Assembly: GCA_910578305.1 (NCBI GenBank)
Contig: CAJTQH010000036.1
Span: 1 to 7,671, forward strand
Origin: an uncultured Muribaculaceae bacterium
GTDB taxonomy: Bacteria; Bacteroidota; Bacteroidia; Bacteroidales; Muribaculaceae
DNA length: 7,671 nt
Direction: 5' to 3'
The position numbers and the translations under genes were made by a program. Positions 1-7,671 of the stretch are shown piece after piece (position 1 is the stretch's first letter; every line of letters begins with the position of its first letter). The notes beneath the pieces were generated by a model that did no database searches, had not been told where the DNA came from, and was given only the letters and a program-made list of their open reading frames with translations.

Positions 1-3000
1 AGTCCGGGCGCACCGCTTACAGAAGCACGTCCGTTGCCGAATACACGTCCGTACCAAGGAGTGTCGCTGTTTTCTTTCACATCGTAGACCAGAAGATCGC
101 GAGCATCGGTGATGTTGAACCGGAATTCGGGCTGTTTGAAACATGTGTGTTTGACCCAGCCGTTGAGTTTGGCCGTGTTGCCATACATATCCTTAAGTGT
201 GAGATTTTTAAGGTCGATGCGTCCGGGCGACAGGTGTACGGAGTCGGTCGTGGTGTAGGATGTGTTGGTGAAAGCAAGCGTGAGCCGTATATCCTCGCCA
301 TAGACATCACCCACAAGGTCGATGAGCTTGAATGTGCCCCACAGTCGGGCATGACCGGAGGCATATCCGCTTATGTCGGAAGCAAAGGCCGACATATAAT
401 GGCGTAGAAAGCCCACTTCCACTTTGTCGGCATCGAAAGTGAGGTCGAGAGAGTCGGCCATGGGGAAAATCTTGCCGTTGACATAAGTGTGGCGTTCGTT
501 TGGTTGGCTTATGTCGGCGTTCAGTTCAACGGCGCGTTCGATAGGATCCCATTGAGATCTTATCACAGCATCGCCCATGAGCGAATGGTTGTAGGTGAGT
601 GCTTTCACATCAAGCCCGGGCGTGAATGCCATGGGTGTTGGTGTAAGTATTTCCGTGGCGTAGAAACGTCCTGTGGCATTGCCTCCAAACATGGCCGTAC
701 TGATGTCGAGGGTCTCGAATACGTAGTCCAGATTCACATCCTGCAGATCGAGGGTAATTGTATCGGTGGGTAAGGCGGATGCTTTGCCTTCCATGGTAAT
801 GTATTGGTCGCCGCGCCATACTTTGAAATCTTCTACTGTGATTTCTTTTCCTTCGAGAGTTATGAATGCGGGTTCTACAGTCCATACGGTGTCGTTGAAT
901 ACAAGTTCGCTCGGATTGATGTGTAGTTCGGTGCGTAGATTGCCTGTACTGTCAATGCGGCTGAAGCGGGTGGATGTGTTTACTTCTCCGCTGAAGTCGC
1001 GGTCGCGGTCGATCTTCCAGTTTATTCGGGTATCTATCTGATTGTCCACAGCATCGGCCTGTGCCACAAGTGTCATGTCGCCTTTCTTGGTGGGCATGGT
1101 TGTTGTGAAGCGGATATTGCCCACACTCAATGGATTATGAGGCGTGACACCGTTGACGTGTGCTGAAAGGGAGGTGTTTTCAATAAGTTTGTTGCCTTGT
1201 TGCAGATATGGAGCGTCGAGATGTACTGACATGTACCGACGCATGGTGCTGAAATCACCGTCGAGAGTGATAGGATTTATGACTTTTATCGGCAGACGGG
1301 CTGCAAATACTCCCAACGGGTCAAGAGTCTTTAGAGTAAAGTTGTATCGAAAGTCATTGTTGTTGCTGATGTCGTCCCAGTATTCCGAATCTGCCACAGA
1401 TTGTTCTCCGGTGATGGCCGGAAGAAGCTGCGATATGATGGATTTGGCCACCGGCACCACTGTCGTAAGGCGGTATTTGCCGGTTATAACACCATCGAGC
1501 ATGTCGCTGGTGATGGTTATGGAGTCGGCGACATTGTGACGCAGTGAGTTGATGCAGATGTCTGATATGTGTGCTCCGTCGCCATGGCTATTGTCGTAGG
1601 ACACGTTGGAAAGATGCAGGTGGCCGGCAATATCGTCGGTATCTGTTCCTTGCATCTCTGCATCGGCATGCATCGAGAGCCGGTAGCCGGGCCGCGCCGA
1701 GGCTATGAACAATTCGGGTGCAATGCCGCGTGCGTCGAGACTGAGTGTCAAACTCTTGTTGTGACGTGTTATTTCGCCTGAAGCCTCTGCCGAAAGAGCC
1801 ACGTCGGGATTGTCGATCAGAAGTGTTGCAGTGTAGTCGGTGCCGTCGGATGTGATGCTGGCGTGCAGATCGCTGAAATCGCGTTGCTTGAAGCGTATGT
1901 GTGAAGCCTTGATATCAGCGGTGCCGAAGGGAATGCCACGTCCAACCGACATATCAAAATCTATGCCGGCGTCCACGAGACCGAGGTGGGCGAGTGCGTT
2001 GCCGGCAAGACCGATGGTAAGTTCCGTGCCGCTGAATCCGTTGATGTCCACAATGCCCATCAGTCGCCAAGGACCGTATCGGCCGTCGTGTCTGCGGCTT
2101 CGGCTGTAATCGGAATTTATGTCAGCTTTTCCAGCTGCGGTAGTGATTTCGGCTACAATAAGTCCGGCCGAGGGTGTTCCGGCCAGTTTGGCATGCAGTG
2201 TTACGTCGCCAAGGTTTGATATTATTCGGTGAGCATTGCTTTTCAGCGATGAGAACCGCATGGCTGTGGCCGCAACTCTCGGCCCGTTGGCTTTTACGTC
2301 GATGGAGGGTATGTCCCATTCGATGTCGGTGCTGTCGGCGAGATTGGAAATAGAGCCGTGAAGATCAATTAATGCTCCTTGTGGCGATTCGAGTCTAAGG
2401 GATTTTATCTCAAAATTGTCGGCATTGCCAATGACATGCATATGAGTGTCAAACTCCATGTCGAGTCCGTCAAGCACAGGTACGAATGGGGCTATGTCGC
2501 GTGTGTCGATATGGCTATCGTCAAGCAGACGCAGGTCGACAGGCAATTGTCGCCACTGTCGTTTCAGACTGTCAAGTGTGTCATATGTCAGGGCAATATC
2601 GGCAAAAATGAGCTGAGAGTGCGGCAACATCAGATCGAGTCCTTTGATTTCAAGTCCGGTTGAAGCTATGTGGAAGTCACCGCTGATATTTTTCAATACG
2701 AATCCTGAATTTTCTCGGAATGTGAGACGGCGCAACTCTATGTCGAAGTCGTCGTTTTTGATCTGCGGCAGCCGTATGTCGGCACTGAGATCGTTGACAG
2801 ACAGATGCGCGGCGTCGAATCCGGCTTCTTTGTGCGGGGCGTTGAGAATGTCGTAGCTTACGGATGATGTGCGTATCACCACATTGTTAACGCGGAAGTC
2901 GAATTTTGTAGGAGGTTTGTTTTTGTCCTTCGGCGCGAGTGCGTCGATGATGGGCTGTATGTTGAGCGGCGCACCTGCGGAGTCGCGATATATCGTTGCC

Positions 3001-3343
3001 TCCAGTCCGATAATCTCGGCATAGCTCAGTACGATGCGGTCATTGGAAAGCAGATCCCAAATGCTGATACCGGCTCCGATACGATCAGCTTTAAGAGCCT
3101 TCTGTCCATATGGGTCTTCGATCCCGACTCCGTGAGAGTGACGCGATTGAACGGAGATATGCGCACATAGTCAATGCTCACGTCTACGGTGAGCAGTTTG
3201 CTGAGTTCGTCTTCAGCTTTGTGACATAAATATTGCTGTACAGATGGCAGTGACAGTGCTACATATACCGCCGCCGGTACGACAACGGCTATGATGAGCA
3301 GAGTCACCAGCAGGGAGCGCAGTATCTTGTAAAAGCGTTTCAT
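1..3343 (-). CDS. tamB: TamB/AsmA-like translocation and assembly protein; frameshifted near the N-terminus, 3' end outside window
   Basis: Large envelope protein of the TamB type. In this family an N-terminal inner-membrane anchor is followed by a long beta-rich periplasmic groove involved in outer-membrane assembly or lipid transport. Residues 1-8 are basic (MKRFYKIL), about 9-30 form one hydrophobic anchor, and 31-74 include the family pattern PSVQQYL...ISPFNRVTL. After codon 74 the frame shifts by one base. The new frame stays open from about 3119 to base 1 (about 1,039 codons, no stop), full of alternating Asp/hydrophobic strands. Near the left edge (147-191) is a D-x-x-G-N-x-A-x-L-x-G...H motif typical of Bacteroidetes TamB, so the conserved C-terminal domain lies beyond the window. 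As written, the N-terminal frame stops at 3026-3028 after 105 residues. I chose the ATG at 3343 because it places the basic and hydrophobic anchor at the terminus. An in-frame ATG at 3379-3377 overlapping the priA stop (TGATG) would add 12 residues and could allow translational coupling. Family assignment is firm; exact substrate is unknown. Confidence 0.85.
3119..3125 (-). other. Apparent single-base deletion (frameshift) in the TamB-like gene
   Basis: On the minus strand the sequence reads ACG GAG TCG GGA TCG AAG ACC in the N-terminal frame, which ends at a TGA at 3028-3026. Adding one base in or beside the GGG run (3125-3123) gives ACG GAG TCG GGG ATC GAA GAC CCA, coding TESGIEDPYGQKALKADRIG. 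That joins smoothly to the long downstream frame and fits the family pattern 'hydrophobic-x-D/E-D-x-x-G'. The downstream frame has an upstream stop at 3173-3171 and no ATG near its beginning, so it could not easily be translated separately. Confidence 0.85.
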
Positions 3344-3358
3344 AGACGAATAATCGTG

Positions 3359-3366
3359 CGAAGTTA
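3359..3366 (-). promoter_or_regulatory. Possible weak -7 element ahead of the TamB-like gene
   Basis: The minus strand reads TTTTTTCGTAACTTCGCACG, one base away from the Bacteroidetes -7 consensus TAnnTTTG (here TAACTTCG). It sits between the priA stop and the ATG at 3343. Transcription would start only about ten bases before that ATG, giving a very short leader. No -33 element is evident. It could supply extra transcription of the last gene of the run, or be chance. If it is real it favours the 3343 start over the 3379 start, because it would lie inside the longer coding region. Confidence 0.3.
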
Positions 3367-3378
3367 CGAAAAAATCCA

Positions 3379-5859
3379 TCAATATGGATCAACATCGTAA
3401 TAGACTATGGCACTTTTTACGGCCTGCATGCGTGAGGCGTGCATCTCTTCGAGAGTCTGTCGCATTATGTCCTTGACTTTTTTCATGGATGCGGAAGTCT
3501 CGATTTTGAGCATGAGCTTGCGTATGAAGAGAGTCTGTATACGTGATACCTGTGGCTCCTCCGGTCCATATACCCGGTTGCCGAACAGTTCGCGGAGCCT
3601 GCGTCCGTAAGCCACTGCAAGCTCATCGACCGCTCGCCGATCGCGATGTTTTATGTATATGTATATCAAGCGTGTGAAAGGCGGGTACAGATAACGGCGG
3701 CGTTCTTCGATCTCCTCATTGTAAAAACCTATGTAGTCATGGGCCTTAACATAGGCGAATATGGGCAGAGAGGGTTTTCGAGTCTGTATGGCCACGAGTC
3801 CGCGCTCGTCGCGGCGTCCGGCACGTCCGGCCACTTGCGACATCATATTGAATGCTCTTTCGTTGGCACGGAAGTCGGGCTGATTGACCAGCGCATCGGC
3901 GTTGACAATCGCCACGGTTTTGACCCTATCGAAATCAAGACCTTTGGTGACCATCTGTGTGCCTACGAGAATCTGTGCCTTGCCGTTGGAAAATTCGTTG
4001 ATTATTTTCTCATACCCGTCCTTGTTGCGTGTGGTGTCGAGATCCATACGCAATATGCCTGCATCGCCAAATGAATTTTCGATCTCATCTTCCATGCGTT
4101 CAGTGCCATAGCCGTGTACTTCGATGCCGGGTTCGCGGCAAGCCGGACACACTGTGGGCAATGGATACACCGCACCGCAATAGTGACATACCAGACGGTC
4201 GATGCCCTTGTGGTATGTCAGCGACACATCGCAATGCTCGCATTTAGGCGTGTATGCACACATTTTGCACACGGCCACCGGAGCATATCCGCGTCGGTTG
4301 AGAAACAGTATTGCCTGCTGTCCGGCAGCAACAGCGTTGTTGATAAGGCTTACCGTGCGGCCTGCAAGCGCACCGTTCATAAGGCCCTGACGGCGAGCCT
4401 TGGTGGTGTCGACCAGCTCAACATCGGGCAGCTGCACCCCCGAGTAGCGTTCGGATAAGGTGACGAGTCCGTAACGTCCGTCGAGAGCCTTGTAATATGT
4501 GTCGATGGCCGGTGTGGCGCTTCCGAGCAGAGTCTTGGCCCCATGCATGCGGGCCAGCACCATGGCGGTGTCGCGTCCGTTGTAGCGCGGTGCGGGATCC
4601 TGCTGTTTGTAGCTTGTCTCATGCTCTTCGTCGACAATTACCAGCCCTAAGTCGTGCATGGGCAGGAAGAGTGCCGAGCGTGCCCCGATCACCACCATGG
4701 GTTCTTTTGATGAGAGTATTTTGCGGTATATGTCGACGCGCTCGTTGTCGGAAAATTTAGAATGGTATATGACCACTTTATCACCGAATACTCTCTGAAG
4801 CCTGTGTGTGAGCTGGGTGGTGAGGGCAATTTCCGGGACAAGATAGAGCACTTGTCGCTTATTGCGTAACACGTAGTCGATAAGATGGATATACAACTCT
4901 GTCTTTCCGCTCGATGTGACCCCGTGCAGAAGTGTCACATCCTTATCGAGCCATGAGCGGTGTATTTCGCCGAGCGCGCGTGCCTGCGCTTCGCTGAGCA
5001 CAGGCAGCTCCCAGGTGGCCAGGCCGTTGAGCGCAAACCGGTTGACTTCCTTTTTGTAGATTTCAAAAATACCCTTGTCGGCCATTTGCTTGATGGTGGT
5101 GGCCGGTACTCCGGCACGCTCCATCAACTCCTCGCGGCTGACTTCTTTAAGCGGTTCGCCCTGTCGCATGAAACATGACAGTTCCAGCATAGCCACCAGT
5201 GTCTGCTCCTGTTTGGGAAACCTGTGAATGCGGTCGAATGCACGGTGCAGGCTGTCGCTGTCGTTGCGTTCGATGGCTATGCGCACACAGGTTATCTTGT
5301 GGGAGGTATAGCGTTCGACAAGTTTTTCGGAAATTCTCACAGCTCCTTTTTCGAGCATGCGTGTGGCCGTGTGGCTCACGTTCTGAAAGCCTGTGAGTTT
5401 TTCGATCTCACCTATGCTCATACGCTTTGCTGCATGGTCGAGTGTCTGGTATATGATGGTTTCACGTTCAGAAAGGCGCGAGCTCTCATCCTCTTCAAAA
5501 TCGGAGTCGATTTCGATAAATGTCTCACTCTCTACTTTCAGTCCGGCGGGAAGTGCGGCTTTATATACATCGCCCGGAGTACACAGATAGTATTCGGCGA
5601 CCCATTGCCAGAGCTGGAGCTGCGGACGGCGAAGTATAGGAGTGTCGTCCAGTGCCGATACGATGGATTTCAATTCATAGTTGCCCTCGGGTCGCTCGCC
5701 GGACAGCGACACCACGATGCCTGTGTAAAGTTTCTTGGCACCGAACGGCACGATCACCCTATGACCCGGACGAACCATCGACGACATTTCATCGGGAACC
5801 TCGTAGGTAAACGCGCCGGCTATCGGCAGCGGTACAAGCACTTCGGCATATCGCAGCAT
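3379..5859 (-). CDS. priA: Primosomal protein N' (PriA), replication-restart DNA helicase
   Basis: PriA is a superfamily 2, 3'-to-5' helicase that recognises stalled or repaired forks in the cytoplasm and starts reloading of the replicative helicase. All expected parts are visible in 826 residues. The N-terminal DNA-binding domain (about 1-105) opens with YAEVLVPLPI...FTYEVP. A winged-helix-like region follows at roughly 125-185. The ATPase core has Walker A GVTSSGKTE (313-321), the DEEH box (410-413), GSATPA (446-451), GTQMVTKGLDF (633-643) and QVAGRAGR (675-682). Eight zinc-binding cysteines lie at 531, 534, 540, 543, 558, 561, 571 and 574, in CxxC pairs. The C-terminal domain ends with RIQTLFIRKLMLKIE. 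It is longer than the E. coli protein (732 residues), as is usual in Bacteroidetes. The ATG lies 5 bases after the NUDIX stop, with no Shine-Dalgarno sequence. Nothing essential appears to be missing. Confidence 0.98.
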   Translation of the reverse strand: MLRYAEVLVPLPIAGAFTYEVPDEMSSMVRPGHRVIVPFGAKKLYTGIVVSLSGERPEGNYELKSIVSALDDTPILRRPQLQLWQWVAEYYLCTPGDVYKAALPAGLKVESETFIEIDSDFEEDESSRLSERETIIYQTLDHAAKRMSIGEIEKLTGFQNVSHTATRMLEKGAVRISEKLVERYTSHKITCVRIAIERNDSDSLHRAFDRIHRFPKQEQTLVAMLELSCFMRQGEPLKEVSREELMERAGVPATTIKQMADKGIFEIYKKEVNRFALNGLATWELPVLSEAQARALGEIHRSWLDKDVTLLHGVTSSGKTELYIHLIDYVLRNKRQVLYLVPEIALTTQLTHRLQRVFGDKVVIYHSKFSDNERVDIYRKILSSKEPMVVIGARSALFLPMHDLGLVIVDEEHETSYKQQDPAPRYNGRDTAMVLARMHGAKTLLGSATPAIDTYYKALDGRYGLVTLSERYSGVQLPDVELVDTTKARRQGLMNGALAGRTVSLINNAVAAGQQAILFLNRRGYAPVAVCKMCAYTPKCEHCDVSLTYHKGIDRLVCHYCGAVYPLPTVCPACREPGIEVHGYGTERMEDEIENSFGDAGILRMDLDTTRNKDGYEKIINEFSNGKAQILVGTQMVTKGLDFDRVKTVAIVNADALVNQPDFRANERAFNMMSQVAGRAGRRDERGLVAIQTRKPSLPIFAYVKAHDYIGFYNEEIEERRRYLYPPFTRLIYIYIKHRDRRAVDELAVAYGRRLRELFGNRVYGPEEPQVSRIQTLFIRKLMLKIETSASMKKVKDIMRQTLEEMHASRMQAVKSAIVYYDVDPY

Positions 5860-5864
5860 ATGGT

Positions 5865-6443
5865 TCAGACTTTAGACGTGGACTGACCGGTGGCCTGAAG
5901 ATAGAAGTAGCGCCATAGAGGTGCGAGCATGAGCGATTGTTTCATATCGTCGGCCATCATGTGCTCAAGCAGTTCTTCGCGGCTCATGGTGAGCGCGGTG
6001 ACACACTCAGTGTCGTCGAGATGCTGACTGCCGGTGAGTTTCACGCCTTCGGCGAGGTAGCAGTAGGTGAGATTGGTGGATGTGGATGGATTGGCGCTGA
6101 TGACGCATTGCAGGCTCCAGCGTCCGCCGGTGTATCCTGTCTCTTCGGCCAGTTCGCGGCGTGCGGCAGCTTCGGGCTCCTCACCCTCTTCTACCACTCC
6201 GGCACAGAGTTCCAGCCCCATGCGTCCGAGTCCGTGACGATACTGGCGCACCATAACAAAACGACCTTCGTCGGTGATGGCCATGACGTTGACCCACGAC
6301 GGATATTCCAGAACATAAAATTCGGGATTTATGCGTCCATCGGGCAGCTGCAACACATCCTTGCGGGCTGTGAGCCATGGGCGGCGTATGATATATTCGC
6401 TTGACAGCACTTTCCACTGTCGTTCGTTTTCTTCAGGTTTCAT
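5865..6443 (-). CDS. NUDIX hydrolase, ADP-ribose pyrophosphatase-like
   Basis: Cytoplasmic NUDIX hydrolase of 192 residues. It carries a perfect Nudix box G-x5-E-x7-R-E-L-x-E-E-x-G-Y at 82-104; the RELAEE core binds the catalytic metal. The preceding VRQYRHG (65-71) and ELCAG (78-82), and the following ANPSTSTNLTYCYLAEGV (117-134), resemble the ADP-ribose/nucleoside-diphosphate-sugar branch (NudF/GDP-mannose pyrophosphatase-like). The usual ELPAG proline is a cysteine here (C80). These enzymes split X-diphosphate-nucleosides such as ADP-ribose into AMP plus a sugar phosphate, but the substrate cannot be fixed from sequence. It is first in the leftward run, 5 bases ahead of priA, and has its own promoter-like element about 32 bases upstream. 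The ATG at 6443 is the only nearby in-frame ATG consistent with that promoter. Confidence 0.92.
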   Translation of the reverse strand: MKPEENERQWKVLSSEYIIRRPWLTARKDVLQLPDGRINPEFYVLEYPSWVNVMAITDEGRFVMVRQYRHGLGRMGLELCAGVVEEGEEPEAAARRELAEETGYTGGRWSLQCVISANPSTSTNLTYCYLAEGVKLTGSQHLDDTECVTALTMSREELLEHMMADDMKQSLMLAPLWRYFYLQATGQSTSKV

Positions 6444-6474
6444 GCGGGTATGTGTGAAGTCTGTATATATGGTA

Positions 6475-6482
6475 CAAAGTTA
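6475..6482 (-). promoter_or_regulatory. Bacteroidetes-type -7 promoter element for the NUDIX-priA-tamB run
   Basis: The minus strand reads TTTTCCGTAACTTTGTACC, containing an exact TAnnTTTG (-7 element of the Bacteroidetes primary sigma factor). It lies about 32 bases upstream of the NUDIX ATG, so transcription should begin near 6468 and leave a leader of about 25 bases. I could not find a clear -33 TTTG at the expected 19-21 base spacing. It is the best candidate for driving the whole leftward run. Confidence 0.6.
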
Positions 6483-6601
6483 CGGAAAACAATTTGTAAT
6501 AACGACATCACACATATCCATATTTTTATGATTTGCTTTCCGACACAGATATTGTGAGGCACCGGCAGGGTGTGAAGAGCATGAATGTGAGAAAAAATGT
6601 G

Positions 6602-6609
6602 TAGTTTTG
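6602..6609 (+). promoter_or_regulatory. Bacteroidetes-type -7 promoter element for dus
   Basis: TAGTTTTG followed by CA is an exact TAnnTTTG match in the divergent intergenic region. Transcription would start near 6616, giving a leader of roughly 65-70 bases before the dus ATG. No convincing -33 TTTG is visible at about 6577-6584, so the call rests on the -7 motif and its position. Confidence 0.5.
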
Positions 6610-6625
6610 CAGATGTAAGACCCGG

Positions 6626-6635
6626 TCTGATCAGA
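6626..6635. repeat. Perfect 10-bp palindrome in the dus leader
   Basis: TCTGATCAGA is a perfect inverted repeat located about 10-20 bases downstream of the predicted dus transcription start. It is flanked by CCGG on both sides at unequal distances (6622-6625 and 6643-6646). It could be a small operator or an RNA hairpin, but ten-base palindromes also occur by chance. Confidence 0.3.
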
Positions 6636-6683
6636 GTGTGATCCGGCATGGCGGTGGTTAATTGTGAACAAACGTATTGACAT

Positions 6684-7637
6684 ATGAACGGCAAATCACA
6701 CAGACTGTATGTGGCTCCGATGCAGGGTTATACCGATGCAGTATGGCGTCATGCTCATGCGGAAGTATATGGCGATATGGCAGGATATTTCACGCCGTTT
6801 GTGAGAATGGAGAAGGGCGAACCGCGTGCACGCGACATGCGCGATGTGATTTCGCCACTCAACGCCAATCATGATCCGGTGCCACAGATAATATTTCGCG
6901 ATGCTGCCGAGTGTGGTGCGCTTCTGAATGCCTTGCTGTCGTGCGGTGTACGACGGGTGGATCTAAATCTCGGGTGTCCGTTTCCTCCGCAGTGCCGCAA
7001 GGGGCGTGGAGCGGCCATGGCAGGCAATGTCTCTGTGATGTCGGAGGTGGCTGTGATGGTGAGAAATATGCCGGAGCTTGAATTTTCGGTGAAAATGCGT
7101 CTTGGTCTGACGGCGGCAGATGAGTGGCGTGCGTTGATGCCGGTGCTCAACGATATGCCACTTTCGCACATAACGTTGCATCCGCGTGTGGCATCGCAGC
7201 AATATGCAGGTGATCTGTATCACGACGAATGCGCCATGTTCATAGAGCAGTCGCTGCATCCTGTGATCTTTAACGGCGATATCCGCAGCATGTCCGATAT
7301 AGACGATACTTTGCGGCGATATCCTGCGCTTGGCGGTGTCATGGCCGGACGCGGACTTATGAGACGCCCGTCGCTCTTTGCCGAATGGCTCGACGGGAGT
7401 GAATGGCCGGCGACCAAGCGCAATGAGCATCTGCTTCAGATGCATGCGATAATCTACGGACACAACCGCGACACGCTGTGCGGTCCAGGACAGATACTTA
7501 TGAAGATGCGGACATTCTGGGAGTATATGCAGTCCGAGTCAGCCCGCAAGCAATGGAAAGCAATAATGAAAGCCGGGACACTGCACGGCTACGAAGCTGC
7601 CGTGACGTCGTATTTTGCAGCTCAAGATTGCCCATGA
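6684..7637 (+). CDS. dus: tRNA-dihydrouridine synthase (Dus family)
   Basis: FMN-dependent enzyme of 317 residues that reduces uridine to dihydrouridine in tRNA, using NADPH as the usual electron donor in this family. The TIM-barrel motifs occur in order. APMQGYTD (11-18) is the FMN loop. VDLNLGCPFPPQCRKGRGAAM (92-112) contains the catalytic cysteine C98 in GCP. VKMRLG (136-141) has the conserved lysine. HPRVASQQYAG (166-176) has the flavin and substrate histidine. NGDI (197-200) and GVMAGRGLMRRPSLF (218-232) form the phosphate-binding end. Residues from about 245 to 317 form the helical C-terminal domain. The length is normal for the family. The ATG at 6684 is fixed by an in-frame TGA two codons upstream (6678-6680), and there is no Shine-Dalgarno sequence. 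It is divergent from the NUDIX gene. It belongs to the Bacteroidetes type and cannot be safely called DusA, DusB or DusC, so its target position in tRNA is unknown. Confidence 0.95.
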   Translation: MNGKSHRLYVAPMQGYTDAVWRHAHAEVYGDMAGYFTPFVRMEKGEPRARDMRDVISPLNANHDPVPQIIFRDAAECGALLNALLSCGVRRVDLNLGCPFPPQCRKGRGAAMAGNVSVMSEVAVMVRNMPELEFSVKMRLGLTAADEWRALMPVLNDMPLSHITLHPRVASQQYAGDLYHDECAMFIEQSLHPVIFNGDIRSMSDIDDTLRRYPALGGVMAGRGLMRRPSLFAEWLDGSEWPATKRNEHLLQMHAIIYGHNRDTLCGPGQILMKMRTFWEYMQSESARKQWKAIMKAGTLHGYEAAVTSYFAAQDCP

Positions 7638-7671
7638 TGCGGCCTTGCAGGGTGTAAAATTGGGTATGCGC

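Noticed and set aside
1144..1539. Plus-strand open frames of 60-140 codons across 1-3000
   Set aside because: The minus strand has one uninterrupted TamB-like frame across the whole stretch, so these are shadows.
3115..3135. Programmed -1 ribosomal frameshifting to make the full TamB-like protein
   Set aside because: There is no X-XXY-YYZ slippery heptamer at the junction, and programmed shifting is not known to me for this family; a base deletion or sequence error is simpler.
3026..3382. A separate small 118-codon membrane protein starting at TTG 3382
   Set aside because: Its first part is the TamB-like N-terminus; the tail after the frameshift is out-of-frame translation and is not protein-like.
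5224..5886. A 220-codon open frame on the plus strand opposite priA
   Set aside because: It lies wholly antisense to well-supported PriA and the NUDIX end, and shows no recognisable domain; it is a shadow of codon usage on the other strand.
5937..6404. A 155-codon plus-strand frame opposite the NUDIX gene
   Set aside because: The minus strand carries an exact Nudix box over the same bases; the plus-strand translation has no family features.
6515..6540. A second dus promoter in TATTTTTATGATTTGC
   Set aside because: The TA and TTTG are separated by three bases instead of two, and the position is about 160 bases from the start codon.
7638..7671. A promoter (TAAAATTG at 7655-7662) and start of a next gene (ATG at 7666)
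   Set aside because: The -7 match has a mismatch and would place the transcript start after the ATG; only two codons are visible, too little to support a gene. No terminator hairpin is visible here either.

Overview
The window looks like ordinary core-genome DNA from a member of the Bacteroidota, probably Bacteroidales. A Muribaculaceae-like genome would fit the moderate GC and the protein sequences, but that placement is inference. Three things point to the phylum: none of the starts has a Shine-Dalgarno sequence, both divergent promoters carry the Bacteroidetes -7 element TAnnTTTG, and the TamB-like protein has the sequence style seen in that phylum.

Layout. Positions 1 to about 6443 hold a leftward run of three genes on the minus strand. 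In transcription order they are a NUDIX hydrolase (6443 to 5865), priA (5859 to 3379) and a large TamB/AsmA-like envelope gene (3343, or 3379, down to the left edge, where it is cut off). The spacing is tight: 5 bases between the first two genes, and 35 bases or a stop/start overlap between the last two. They are therefore probably one transcription unit. A 240-bp intergenic region (6444-6683) separates it from a rightward dus gene (6684-7637), which codes for a tRNA-dihydrouridine synthase. Only 34 bases follow dus.

The genes are housekeeping in kind: nucleotide-sugar or ADP-ribose clean-up, replication restart, transport or assembly at the outer envelope, and tRNA modification. The grouping suggests shared growth-linked expression rather than a common pathway.

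The main irregularity is in the TamB-like gene. After codon 74 the N-terminal frame is one base out of register with a clean frame of about 1,040 codons that runs to the window edge. One extra base in or next to the G run at 3123-3125 (minus strand) restores a continuous protein. This is either a sequencing or assembly error or a real inactivating deletion. I see no mobile element, CRISPR array, RNA gene, defence island or previously undescribed system here.
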